Positions 32,763 to 43,903 are shown, counted from the first letter of the stretch. The stretch: DNA of 64,000 nt from Bathynomus jamesi (GCA_023014485.1 JAJOZX010003207.1:347501-411500), one strand, 5' to 3'. Notes: generated by a model from the letters alone, not told the origin. Program-made: numbers and translations.

Positions 32763-33827
32763 GGGAATGAACTCAGAATGGTTCCCTCAGGTTTTTTATG
32801 ATACACACAGACCGTGCATGGAACAAGGAACTCTTCTAGGAAAATTAAATCCACTATAGTCCGAATAAGTAATGGTAAATGACAAATACTAGAAGAGTTC
32901 CTTGTTCCATGCACGGTCTGTGTGTATCATAAAAACCTGAGGGAACCATTCTGAGTTCATTCCCATCATGAAACGGACATGTTATGTGCCTTGAAAAGTG
33001 GACGCTCAATTCTGCCAGTTGAGATTTAAGTTTTGGTTTTTGGCTAAAAATATAATAGTTACCCCTTTTTCTTTGATGTATTCAATCTGACGTGAAGGCA
33101 GCGAGTCTTTTGCTTATATTGAGGTTCTAAATGTAGCCGGGCTAGGCTGCTTTAAACCCTAGATCCATGTCCCAAAGCTGGATCCTGTCTGCTTTGCAGA
33201 TAGCTGGTGAGGGAAGCTATATTTATGGGACCTCTTTGCGAGAGACCCGTTGCCCACGTCGGGCTTGCATCATGAAAAAGAAAAACTATGGTATTTGTCA
33301 TTTACCATTACTTATTCGGACTATAGTGGATTTAATTATCCCAGAAGAGTTCCTTGTTCCATGCACGGTCTGTGTGTATCATAAAAAACTCAGGGAACCA
33401 TTCTGAGTTCATTCCCATCATGAAACGGACATGTTATGTGCCTTGAAAAGTGGACGCTCAATTCTGCCAGTTGAGGTTTAAGTTTTGGTTTTTGGCCAAA
33501 AATATAATAGTTACCCCTTTTTCTTTGATGTATTCAATCTGACGTGAAGGCAGCGAGTCTTTTGCTTATATTGAGGTTCTAAATGTAGCCGGGCTAGGCT
33601 GCTTTAAACCCTAGATCCTGTCCCAAAGCTGGATCCTATCTGCTTTGCAGATAACTGGTGAGGGAAGCTATATTTTTGGGACCTCTTTGCGAGTGGCCCG
33701 TTGCCCACGTCGGGCTAGCATCATGGAAAAGAAAAAACTATAGTATTTGTCATTTACCATTACTTATTCGGACTATAGTGGATTTAATTTTCCTAGAAGA
33801 GTTCCTTGTTCCATGCACGGTCTGTGT

Positions 33828-33837
<10 letters not shown>
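32763..33837 (+). repeat. Family 4 insertion: inverted head plus 452-bp tandem units
   Basis: An inverted terminal piece (32763-32840) precedes two full tandem units of 452 bp (32891-33342 and 33343-33794) and a truncated third (to 33837). Units contain AGAAGAGTTCCTTGTTCCAT, GGACGCTCAATTCTGCCAG and CCCGTTGCCCACGTCGGGC. (TA)n follows. The arrangement resembles tandem Penelope copies, but I found neither an RT nor a hammerhead core. Confidence 0.7.
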
Positions 33838-33860
<23 letters not shown>

Positions 33861-33864
<4 letters not shown>

Positions 33865-34054
33865 AATAAAACCACGAAGGAAAGGAAACACAAAAAGGTG
33901 CTCAAGCGCTTTCGTCTAATGACATCCTCAGGAACGGTGTTCCTGAGGATGTCATTAGACGAAAGCGCTTGAGCACCTTTCTGTGTTTCCTTTCCTTCGT
34001 GGTTTTATTCATCATAAATATTTTTCACGTGTTACTTTTGTGAAATAATTTTCA
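33861..34054. mobile_element. Miniature palindromic Penelope family 1 unit with two opposed hammerhead-like motifs
   Basis: The left arm is the short terminus (GATGAATAAAACC), the right arm the long terminus (ending TTTTCA). The arms meet at about 33935. Each arm carries a hammerhead-like core: - strand 33898-33934 and + strand 33937-33976, separated by two bases. (TA)n lies at the left; a mariner-type element begins four bases after the right end. Confidence 0.85.
33937..33976 (+). ncRNA. Hammerhead-like motif, Penelope family 1
   Basis: GTGTTC/GAGCAC stem I, CTGAGGA core, GTC/GAC stem II, GAA and AGCGCT stem III all intact. A near mirror copy lies at 33898-33934 on the - strand with a 4-bp stem I. 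Confidence 0.65.
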
Positions 34055-34058
34055 TATA

Positions 34059-34856
34059 CAGGGTGTCCCAGAATTAACTATCTATTTCAATGAAATCGGA
34101 CAAATTTTTTAAAAACACACTTTTATTTATGTTTATCATGTTTAATATGTTAAAAATGTATAAATTTCTAAATTTTTTTCATAATTTTATTTTCATAATT
34201 TTTTCATAGTTTTTCAGTTTTATTTTGAGAATGGCAAAGAGACTCTCCAAAAGTTAACGTGTGGCTTGGAATGACTAAATCCAAAATTTATGGCCCATTC
34301 TTTGCGAAAGCAACTGTAACAGGTACCGTCTACCTTGATATGCTTCAGCAGTTTCTCGAACCACAGCTTCTTGATGATGGCATTCTTGATAATGTTGTGT
34401 TTCAACAAGATGGAGCACCATGTCATTATGCTCTAATTGTTCGAGAATACCTCAACAGACGCCTTCCGAATCGGTGGATTGGACGTGGAGGACCTCGACC
34501 TTGGCCTCCGCGTTCTCCGGATTTGACACCTCTGGATTTCTTTGCATGGGGTTTCATAAAAACAAAGGTTTATCGCCAAAAGATCAATAGTTTAGCTGAA
34601 CTTAAAGAACGCATCCAGTTGGCAGTGCGGGAGATAACACCTTAAATGCTTCAAAATGTGTTTCGCAGCGCTGAGGATAGATTTGAAATTTGCAGAGATA
34701 CAGACGGTGCACATGTTGAAACTTCTCAATAAAGTTTTGACTTATGATTTATAAATCTATTTGTTTTTGTATCATAATTTAGTAATAAACACAAAATTAT
34801 GTCAGTTTTTATTAAATTTGTCCGATTTCATTGAAATAGATAGTTAATTCTGGGAC

Positions 34857-34862
<6 letters not shown>
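34059..34862 (+). mobile_element. IS630-Tc1-mariner element with DD41D spacing, 5' coding part deleted
   Basis: Ends starting CAGGGTGTCCCAGAATTAAC are inverted over nearly 50 bases with a terminal mismatch only. TA flanks both sides. The 804-bp body keeps only the C-terminal half of the transposase. Confidence 0.9.
34241..34732 (+). pseudogene. DD41D transposase, C-terminal half
   Basis: The frame encodes KVNVWLGMTKSKIYGPFF, then FQQDGAPCHY (second aspartate) and RSPDLTPLDFFAWG (third aspartate, 41 residues later). A stop at 34643-34645 interrupts it before MLQNVFRSAEDRF and the end HVETSQ. The first catalytic aspartate and DNA-binding domain are missing. Confidence 0.85.

Positions 34863-34932
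<70 letters not shown>
34863..34932. repeat. (TA)n microsatellite, 70 bp
   Basis: A pure TA run following the mariner-type element. Confidence 0.95.
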
Positions 34933-34936
<4 letters not shown>

Positions 34937-35116
34937 GTATGTACCAAAGGTCTCGGGTCAAAATGGCTCCTGAAAACACATACAGTACAGTAGGTCAAAG
35001 ATCCCATGTTAAAAATTTTAGACGAATTTTTTCCCAAAAATTATCTTCTTTTGAATAAAGATCAAGTATGGCTCAATGCTTGTTGTGCGTACCTCTGATG
35101 TTTTCTTATTTAATTA

Positions 35117-37483
35117 CACTGGCCAACAAAATGAAACTTTTTTTTCTCATCACAAACATGATCACACTTTTCTTAATGCATTTTTCGCGCTGATTCCGAA
35201 TCTGGTTTTATTTGTTTTCTAGCACGTACAGTTATATAGATACACTGGTTTTGATATTTTTAAGTTTTTGATATTGCTATAAGAAAATTTATGGATGTAT
35301 AGATCACACTTAGGAATGCTAAACAACAAATACATCATATACCTTATTCAATGTACTTATAAATAAAGAATATATACATTATTTTATTAAAAGCGCTGTG
35401 AGTGTGATTTCCTTTTGTAAATTTGGCCTGGATTGTCACGATACAGCATCCAACAATGGTCCGCCATCATGCTTTCATTCCAATATCCTTGGTAGCGCTT
35501 CTCCATCATCTGAATATTTTGATGGAAGCGCTCTCCTTGCTCGTCACTCACTGCACCAAGGTTTTCAGGAAAGAAATCTAAGTGGGAATGCAGGAAGTGA
35601 ATTTTTAACGACATTCGACACTCCATTTCTTTGAAGGCATCAAGGAGGTTCTTGACTCCATCCTTACACGCAGGTGACTTGTTGCTTCCAAGAAAGTTTT
35701 CACATATCCATTTGACCGCCAGCCAAGCCTTCAATTCCAGCGGACTTAGGACTTTTTCAAATTCAGTGTCATTCAAAACCTCCCTTATTTGTGGCCCAAC
35801 AAAAATTCCTTCCTTCAATTTTGATGCAGTAACCTTCGGAAATTTCCTTGAAAGTATTGGAACCCTTCAGAATTGACTTTACCCATTGCTTTAACAAAAT
35901 TCTTCATTAAACCAAGTTTAATGTGAAGAGGTGGCAGATAGATCTTTTGGGGATCAACTAAAGGGACAGACTGGACATTGCTTATCCCTGGGACATATGT
36001 ATACCTAAGTGGCCAGTCACTTTTGGTGTAATGTTCTATAGTGGCGCGACTGTCCCACAGGCAAAGGAAACAACAAAATTTTGTGAATCCTGACTGCATA
36101 CCCATAAGCATTCCTATAACTTTTAGATCTCCACAAACATTCCATTGATGACTGTCGTATTTGATTGCCTTAAGTAGTATATCCATATTGTCATATTTCT
36201 CTTTTAGATGGACGGAATGGGCAATGGGGATGGATGGCATTATATTACCATTATGCAAAAGAACTGCTTTCAGGCTTCTCTGCGACGAATCAATAAAGAG
36301 GCGCCACTCAGATGCCACATACGTCTGAGATATGGCTGTAAATAGTCCATTGATGTCATGGCAATAACAGAGAGGACCATCTACTGAAAAGAATGCTGTT
36401 AATTCAAAATTCCGCTTTCGGTAGTAACTAATACGAACATTGTTCTCAAGTAAATTGTTCTCCTTTAGTCTTGAGGCGAGAAGCTCTGATTTCTCTTTAG
36501 ACAGCGATAAGTCTCTAACAAGATCATTCAACTGTCCTTGGGTTAACTTTTTAGGCTCTAAATGTCTACCTTCAAAGTGTACTCTGGTTCTGTAGATGGT
36601 CCGGAAACGCCAGTTGCACCTTCATCACTTTCCATGTCATCTATGATAGAATCTAGCCTATCACTTGGGGGAATTGGAATGGGCAATGTTTCATCATGTT
36701 TTACTGGTCTACGTGCTGAATCCAAGTTTGGATATACAATCTGGTGTTTGTTCTTGGCAGAAAACCCCATTAAGTTCACACTACAAAAATAACAGTCTTC
36801 ATGATGATCTCTCGGCTCCCTCCATATCATGGGTATGGCAAATGGCATTGAAGCTTTCTTTTTGTTAAGCCAATCACGTAATCCATTTGAACAGCCAGAA
36901 CAGATTTGATGTGGCGCCCATGGTTTATCTTGGTCACCTAGATGGCAACCAAAGTATAGCTTGTATATTTTCTTAATGTCGGTTGTAATACTTCGTCGCT
37001 GTGTTTTAGTTGTGAACTGGCCGCATACGAAACAGAACTTGTCGGGGTCATTCTTACATTGTCGAGGCATGTTGACTGACCTGAGCAAACTATAAATTCA
37101 AAAAAAAATGTACACCAACTTGACACAACAAGTTCTTGGACTGGACTGATCTTTTGACACACAAAGCACGGCGTTGTTGCCTGAATCACAATGCTGCTAG
37201 ACGTAAAAGCTCACACCTGAAATACATAAGATGTATAATTAAGATAATTGAAATAAATAAGATGAATAAACTAAAAAAACACAATAAAATAAACACAATC
37301 AAATGTTGAAATATCAGTATTTTGCCTATTTAAAATGGTTAAATCTGTGTAGTTATATATATGCCTTCATCTTGAAAACTATACGTGCTAGAAACAATCT
37401 GAATGCAGTTTTGGAATCAGCGTGAAAAATGCTATCCAGCCACCACAAATTTTACTCTGATGAAAAATCTTTGTTGACCAGTG
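35117..37483 (-). mobile_element. Unclassified DNA transposon with long imperfect terminal inverted repeats
   Basis: Left end CACTGGCCAACAAA and right end (inverted) CACTGGTCAACAAA match. Farther in, 'GCATTTTTC', 'CGCTGATTCC' and 'TTTCTAGCACGTA' are conserved in both ends, so the inverted repeat spans about 120 bases. TTA occurs on both flanks, compatible with a 3-bp target duplication. The interior carries a - strand gene of roughly 1.7 kb. CACTGG ends and 3-bp duplications recall CACTA-type elements, but the protein does not look like a CACTA transposase to me. Confidence 0.65.
35387..37088 (-). pseudogene. Putative RNase-H-like transposase of an unrecognised family, two frameshifts
   Basis: Read on the - strand. 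An N-terminal Cys-rich part has CFVCGQF (about 37040), CSGCSNGLRDW and CYFCSVNL. After a frame break near 36570, 'LFIDSSQRSLKAVLLHNGN' looks like the first RNase H strand with an aspartate. 'CGDLKVIGMLMGMQSG' supplies a second aspartate, followed by CCFLCLWDSR. After a second break near 35850, 'VSDEQGERFHQNIQ' could supply the glutamate. The end is SQRF at 35387. I recognise it as a type of uncharacterised arthropod/cnidarian protein but cannot name a family. Catalytic assignment is inference. Confidence 0.6.
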
Positions 37484-37685
37484 TTATTTTATTTTTAAAA
37501 ATGCTTATTTTTTATTTGTCTGAATATATATACAAAATTATGTAAATAATATAATATAAAATGTTTGTTCAATTAAATTTTAAATCATATATTATTTAAA
37601 ACTAATATTTTGCGAATATTAATAATCACAAAATATAATATATTTAATACAACGAGATAACTAAAGCTATTTTATACTAAAATAA
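37484..37685. other. AT-rich unassigned sequence
   Basis: No gene or element recognised between the transposon end and the TIR-like motif at 37686. Confidence 0.4.
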
Positions 37686-37975
37686 TACAGGGTGTCCATA
37701 TTGAAAGGTAACAACTTTGAACCATCGTAATTCTGTCATATACGTGTGAGTGTTGAAACTTGTTGAGATAACCACGTCGTATAACTGAGTTTCTGTGTCT
37801 CGTGTTTCAGATTGAATGATGGCGTCCCCCAAGGTGACTTCATTTGACAGTCCATAACACACATCGCCTTTTCTTACGGGTTCGCCATCATTCAATCTGA
37901 AACGCAACAGACAGAAACTTAGTTATAGGATGTGGCAGCTGCGCAAGTTTCAACAGTCCCACATTCATACATATA
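37686..37975. mobile_element. Foldback or mariner-type remnant
   Basis: 'ACAGGGTGTCCATATTG' at 37687 looks like a Tc1/mariner end, but no matching right end was found. Internally, TGTTGAAACTTG...CAGATTGAATGATGGCG (37755-37833) is inverted at 37886-37963 with many mismatches. Confidence 0.5.
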
Positions 37976-38256
37976 TATAATTATAATGCTTCAAAGTGGA
38001 CGCACTGTATTTCAAATTTAAAAAATTTGTTAGCCAGGGTTCCCCGAACAGACACTGCCATTCCTCTTTGCAGTTTGATGAGACTCAGGCCATCTTTACC
38101 GATCCTGGTTGTCTCTATCCGATTGTCTCTGTGAAAATTGGCGGTAATCATTTTCCATTTTTTTTTGCTTCCTTCCCCTCAAACACAACCGACCTTAGTC
38201 GATGCGAGGAAAAGATTAGAAGATACCCACGCTATGTGTCCACGTCCATTGTGGAC

Positions 38257-38546
38257 ACACACACACACACACACACTTGTGTGTATATATACACATACAC
38301 ACACACGTGTATATACACATATATACACACACGTGTATACACACAATACACACACACACACGTATACACACACACATATATACACACACACACACACGTG
38401 TATATATACACACACACACATATATATACACACACGTATATATATACACACATATATATACACACACGTATACACACACACACGTATATATACACACACA
38501 TGTACACACACACACACACACACATACATATAATATATATATATGC
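38257..38546. repeat. (CA)n/(TA)n interspersed microsatellite with CGTG spacers
   Basis: Blocks of CA and TA are separated by CACGTGTATA-type units. Long His/Thr or Cys/Val frames on both strands are repeat readings, not genes. Confidence 0.95.
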
Positions 38547-38653
38547 ATATAACTGCAATGACCGCGCAGTATATAAATGAATAGAAACGACATAAGTGTT
38601 AAGGAACGTTTCTGCACACGAGGAAGAGAGATAACGAAGCAATGAAAAATGAG

Positions 38654-38725
38654 GCGAACCGCCCGGGAATCGAACCCAGGGCCTTCCAATTGCCGGTTGG
38701 ACGCTCTACCATTATGCTACGGCCC
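38654..38725 (-). tRNA. tRNA-like sequence (probable SINE head or tRNA pseudogene)
   Basis: On the - strand, A-box TAGCATAATGG and B-box GGTTCGATTCC are at normal spacing. The anticodon arm TCCAA/TTGGA encloses a loop CCGGCAA (anticodon GGC if real, but base 33 is C rather than T). The acceptor ends do not pair, so this is unlikely to be functional. Confidence 0.4.
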
Positions 38726-38957
38726 TCACTCAATCACAAATCGAAATTCTCCCACATAGGCAGAAACCAATGCCCTGAGAGGGCACCTCTCTCTCTCCTC
38801 GTGTGCAGAAACGTTCCTTAACACTTATGTCGTTTCTATTCATTTATATACTGCGCGGTCATTGCAGTTATATGCGCATATTCACGATTTGCGAGGGTGC
38901 CCTCTCAGGCATTGGTTTCTGCCCTATGTGGGAGAATTTCGATTTGTGATTGAGTGA

Positions 38958-39030
38958 GGCCCGTAGCATAATGGTAGCGCGTCCAACCGGCAATTGGAAG
39001 GCCCTGGGTTCGATTCCCGGGCGGTTCGCC
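38958..39030 (+). tRNA. tRNA-like sequence, second copy
   Basis: Same A-box, anticodon arm and B-box as 38654-38725, on the + strand. One mismatch in the D-arm (AGCGC versus AGAGC). No acceptor stem. Confidence 0.4.
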
Positions 39031-39221
39031 TCATTTTTCATTTATTCGTTATCTCTCCTCCTCGTGTGCAGAAACGTTCCTTAACACTTATGTCGTTTCT
39101 ATTCATTTATATACTGCGCGGTCATTGCAGTTATATGCGCATATTCACGATTTGCGAGGGTGCCCTCTCAGGGCATTGGTTTCTGCCCTATGTGGGAGAA
39201 TTTCGATTTGTGATTGAGTGA

Positions 39222-39293
39222 GGTCCGTAGCATAATGGTAGCGCGTCCAACCGGCAATTGGAAGGCCCTGGGTTCGATTCCCGGGCGGTTCGC
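39222..39293 (+). tRNA. tRNA-like sequence, third copy
   Basis: As the copy at 38958, with GTCCGTAGC in place of GCCCGTAGC. Confidence 0.4.
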
Positions 39294-39410
39294 CTCATTT
39301 TTCATTTATTCGTTATCTCTCCTCCTCGTGTGCAGAAACGTTCCTTAACACTTATGTCGTTTCTATTCACATATATATATATTATATATAACTTTTATCT
39401 TGTCGTAACC

Positions 39411-39470
39411 TAATGGTCATCCCTCGCGACTCTAAGTCAGCAGTTCCGGGTTCACTTTCTAGTGGAGAAT
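39411..39470 (+). mobile_element. Weak tRNA-derived SINE-like fragment
   Basis: 'TAACCTAATGGTCATCCC' resembles an A-box region and 'TCCGGGTTCACTTTCT' a degraded B-box, followed by (TA)n. Confidence 0.3.
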
Positions 39471-39479
39471 GTTTTATTT

Positions 39480-40149
39480 ATATATATATAAAACCCACAT
39501 ATTTAAAATAAGTAACCACAAAAATTATGTACTTTTACTTTTAATATACAGTTGGTTAAAATAGTCCTGTCACGAAACTCTGTTTTTTTACTAATATTTA
39601 ACGGCACAGGAAACACGAAGATTCACGAACAGGACTTTTGTAACTTAGTGCATATAGTATATACCCGTAAGAGATATGATAAATGAGCAAAGACACGCAA
39701 TCAATATGCTGTGTAGCCTTCCCGTGTGTTCCATAACTGGTTGGACACCTTCGATGAGATTAGATTTTAGATGACTGTATGCCGAAGAAGTGTCGTTTTC
39801 AGAAAGAATTTTTAATCCATTTTGTCTCCTCCACCGATAGTGAATTTGTGACGCGTTGTGACAAGTTGCTGCTGCTGCTGCCTCGTCTTCTCGCGACACA
39901 CTCGTTGAACTGAAATTTTACGTAATGGAAGAGTGGAAGAACATGGTTGAAAAGGTTAGGTCGCTATTTCCCAGAATTCAAACGTCCCTGCACGAGTACA
40001 AAGTCCACTTTTCCGTCACAGATTAGGTTGCTTCTTATGTACTCAGTTTAATACGACAGACATCTGTTTAAACAGCTCTGTATAAACGATTCAGTATAAA
40101 TACATTTTTCGATCACTCTTCAAACATCAGCCAATGATTTCTTCCATTC
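39480..40149. other. Unassigned sequence
   Basis: No supported gene. A - strand frame at 39645-39899 with an alanine run (MSREDEAAAAATC) has no recognisable motif and no splice context I trust. Confidence 0.4.
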
Positions 40150-40925
40150 AATTGTATTGAATTGAATAACCTTTATTAATAATAAAATAAATACATTCTT
40201 TTCAATTTACAATGACATGAACAATTGTGAAGCTCGACTATTTATTTAATTTAATTTGGCCTTTATGCTTTAGGCTTTATTAAAAATAAACGGCTAGTTG
40301 TTATTAATTAATAATAAATAAATAAATAAGTAGATAAGTATTATTAATAGTTAAAACGTGTATTAATCTTAAATTATCACTACTGACATGACAAATACGA
40401 GGTCACCATTGAAGGCACTATACCAATACCATACAAAGAAACCAATATTATACACGAGAGATAAGAACTGAACAATCCCAAGAAATGTGTTTTTAATACT
40501 AGATTACACACGAGAAATTAATAATTAGTAAACAATAGTAATGGACATTAATCTTAGTTTTTTGTTAGTATGCCATTATTAATCGGGATTTCAACTTGGT
40601 TTTAAACAAATTTACATTCACAATATTTTTTATATCGGCATTTAAGTCATTCCATAGTTTCAATCCAATGAAAATGGGTAGTTTTTGAGATGAAGACAAT
40701 TTAAATTGAGGTATAACGAGCTTTGATCTATTTCTGGTCTGATACGAGAGGATTTCTTGATGAGTTACGAAATATCTATTTACCCATTGTAAGTTAATGA
40801 ATTTGTTCTTACACTCGTAAATAAAAATAAAATGTGCCAGTTTGATTACATTATTGAGCTTTAGTAGGTTTAGCTCTTTAAATAATGCACTAGAGTGATC
40901 AAGGAAACCAGCACCTTATTGCTAA
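40150..40925 (-). mobile_element. 3' fragment of the non-LTR retrotransposon found complete at 42230-47140
   Basis: Bases 40560-40900 match 42440-42830 closely (TATGCCATTATTAATCGGGA and TTTTAAACAAATTTACATTC occur in both). On the - strand they encode the RT C-terminus around YQTRNR. The fragment breaks off at about 40905, before the hAT end at 40998. Confidence 0.8.
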
Positions 40926-41049
40926 CCTTATTATTCGGAGAAAAATCAAGCAAACGGAACCACAGTCAGATCCAGTGTGAGACTTCTTAACAAAGACCAG
41001 TGCCGGAGTTAGGTACAAGCTAAGTAAGCTACAGCTTAGGGCCTCACAC

Positions 41050-42229
41050 AATGAGGGGTCTCTTTGCGTTTTTTTTTTTATCAAACCTAACTTATGCCCG
41101 GTGGCCAACTGGCTGGGGCTAACCAGGGGCTTCCTCCGAGATAAATAGTATTTTAAATCTAGTGTATCGAGACACTGGCACCGAATGGTCAGTACAAAAA
41201 CTCACCCGTTTAAAAGCTTTGCTGAAACTAACTTATATGATCGCGGTACAAAATAGACCAGTACGCATTCCTCGAAACTGCTGAAGTCCTGAGTTATGTT
41301 GTGAATTTGCTGAAACTAGTTTGCTGAAACTCAGGGCCCTCTCAGACCCCTCTGACACGTAATTAAATTTTGCTGAGACGGAGGTTAGACTAGTAAGAAA
41401 AAGAAATTAACAAAGTCCGCCACTGCTTAAGCTCTAAATTTTCTTACGATATTTGAAAAATGTCTTTGCTCTGGCTTTAGCTCTGGCTTATTGAAATCAA
41501 TAATTTATTAATTTTTCATTATTGTCGGAAAACATTTCCGAGAGACAACCTCAACATACTTAATTCAACGTCACGTTTGGAAGAGATCATTTACCTATAT
41601 ATTGGGGGCGTGGCTACTGATACTAACCGTAGTTCTGGCATATCAAACAGTACCTAATTACTGTTATGTTTGGACTTTGATTGGCGAGCAAATCTAGTTG
41701 TTCGGTTACATCAGATCTCTCGCCAATCTTATTTGCCCGCCATAGAGTCCGTATCATTCCTTATTTGCCCGTTATTCTTTAATTACATATTTGAGTGTGT
41801 CTAAGATTAGCCATATACGGTTCAGTCCGAAGGCCTTCCGCTTCTGATATTATTAGAGCAACTTGCTTAACTTTATATTGTGTCTATTTATTTTATATTT
41901 GTTATTTTATACGTATTTATTTCTTATATCTTATTATTGCAAACCCCTATATAGAAGCGGGGGTAGAATTAATCATATTGCCTTCTTAATTTAATGTCAA
42001 GCATAAGCTAAATTTGTGCCTCTAACGTAAGTGGCGAAGTTACATTGTTTTATTTTCCATTTCTATTTATTATTTTATTTTATATAGGCCCATAGGGCCT
42101 ATTTATACTATATTCCCTATTGCCATTTTTAATTTTAACTTTTATTAATTTCAAATAAGTTATTTGTTTCTCTTACTATTTTGGAGAGGCCTATCAAAGT
42201 GAAAAGAATCGACCATTTATTTTTTCAAT
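41050..42229. other. Unassigned interior of the hAT-bounded segment
   Basis: No coding region recognised. Low-complexity AT-rich parts and 'AGGCCCATAGGGCCTA' (a short palindrome near 42086). The LINE 3' end follows. Confidence 0.4.
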
Positions 42230-42622
42230 TTACAATGACATGAATAATTGCGAAGCTCGACTATATATTTTATTTAATTTGGCCCTTAAGCTTTAGGCTT
42301 TACTGGGCTCTTATTGAAAATAAGCAGCTAGTTGTTATAAATTAATAATAATAAATAAATAAGTAAATAAGTATTATTAATAGTTAAAACATGTATTACA
42401 ATATTAAAAAATATTAATGGACAATATTAAGCAATATTAGTGGACATTAATCCTAGATTTTTGTTAGTATGCCATTATTAATCGGGATTTCAACTTGGTT
42501 TTAAACAAATTTACATTCACAATATTTTTTATATCAGCATGCAAGTCATTCCATAGTTTCAATCCAATGAAAATGGGTAGTTTTTGAGATGAAGACAATC
42601 TAAATTGAGGTATAACAAGCTT

Positions 42623-43903
42623 TCATCTATTTCTGGTCTGATACGAGTGGATTTCTTGATGAGTTACAAAATGTCTATTTACCCACTGCAAATTAATGAT
42701 TTTGTTCTTACACTTGTAAATAAAAATAAAATGTGCCAGTTTGGTTATATCGTTGAGCTTTAGTAGGTTTAGCTCTTTAAATAATGCACTAGAGTGATCA
42801 AGGAAATCAGCATCAGATAATAACCTTATGCTTCGTTTTTGGATGACAAAGATACCATTTAATGCGTTGTTAGCGGAGTTTCCCCAAACAAGGGTGCAGT
42901 ATGTTAAATAAGGAAGAACAAGAGTATGATAAAGAGTCAATAAAACTTGTTTAGGGACTACATTTCTAAGTTTAAACATTATAGCAACGCTCCTTGAAAT
43001 CTTTTTCGCGATATAATTTACATGATCACTCCATTGCAAATTCTTATCTAGCATTACACCAAGAAATTTGGTTACAGTACACTCCTTTATGGCGATTTCA
43101 GTAACATTAAGTTCATCAAGATATACATTTATTTTATTATTAAAAACCATGAAATTTGTTTTACTGGTATTTAGGAAGAGTTTATTGGTGGTCAACCATT
43201 TCATTACACTGATGAATTCTGAATGAAATATATTCTTAGCTGTATTAACATCTTTGCAAGAAAAAGAGAGTTGTATCATCTGCAAACATTATGAAGTTCA
43301 GTATATCAGATGAACGTGGAAGGTCATTTATATATAATAAAAATAACAGTGGACCCAGAACTGAGCCCTGTGGCACACCATGTTTGACAAGCGCTTTAGT
43401 GGAGCAAACCTTATTTACTGATACAAAATTATATCTATTGGACAAATAACTTTTAAACCAATCACTGATTGCTCCTCTAAGCCGTAACAATACAATTTAT
43501 TAAGTAGAATATTATGGTCTATTTCATCAAACGCCTTACTCAAATCCATAAATATTGATATCATTATTTCTTTGTTCTCCTTAGCTATATTTACATTTTC
43601 CATAAGATTTAAAATAGCCATTTCCGTTGTTTTATTATTACGGAAGCCATATTGATTTGGAGATAATAAATTGTAGGATTCTAAATATCGCTGCATTCTA
43701 CTTTTTACAATTTTTTCGAAAACTTTGCTGAACACAGATAATGAACACACCGGCCTGTAATTTGTTGCTAGTGTGGGATCACCCCCTTTAAAAAGGGGCG
43801 TTATACAACCAGTGTTTAGCATCGATGGGAATATTCCTTTGGAAATACTTTGATTGATAATTTTAGCCAAAGTTACAGATATCTTATCTTTAACAAGTTT
43901 CAA
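42623..43903 (-). pseudogene. Reverse transcriptase domain of the LINE
   Basis: On the - strand: 'ITPLFKGGDPTLATNYRPV' (RT 0-1 region), 'IFMDLSKAFDEIDH' (first catalytic aspartate), a frameshift near 43480, 'HGVPQGSVLGPLLFLLYIND', 'MFADDTTLF' (FADD motif), a frameshift near 43260, 'FLGVMLDKNLQWSDHV', 'YCTLVWGN' and a C-terminus ending YQTRNR. All key RT motifs are visible in three frames, so the catalytic core is intact but not continuous. Confidence 0.9.

Larger units (their letters stand above)
38580..39372. repeat. 263-bp repeat units with tRNA-like core: one inverted, two direct
   Basis: GTGTGCAGAAACG starts recur at 38801, 39064 and 39328, giving a 263-264-bp direct period. 38580-38800 is an inverted partial copy. 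Each unit holds CGCGGTCATTGCAGTTATAT, GGGTGCCCTCTCAGG and a tRNA-like sequence. Confidence 0.85.

Noticed and set aside
32891..33794. Retrozyme (tandem hammerhead retroelement)
   Set aside because: The 452-bp unit shows no CTGANGA...GAAA core on either strand by eye, so only the tandem layout fits.
36938..37189. Separate upstream protein on the - strand before the unclassified transposase
   Set aside because: It overlaps the Cys-rich part of the transposase in another frame and has no motif of its own.
38257..38546. Long His/Thr and Cys/Val reading frames on both strands
   Set aside because: They translate (CA)n and (TA)n repeats in every frame, so they show no coding signal.
38654..38725. 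Functional tRNA-Ala
   Set aside because: The acceptor stem does not pair and base 33 is C, so it is tRNA-derived rather than a gene.
39645..39899. Alanine-rich 84-codon frame on the - strand
   Set aside because: No motif, start context or neighbouring exon supports it; kept only as unassigned sequence.
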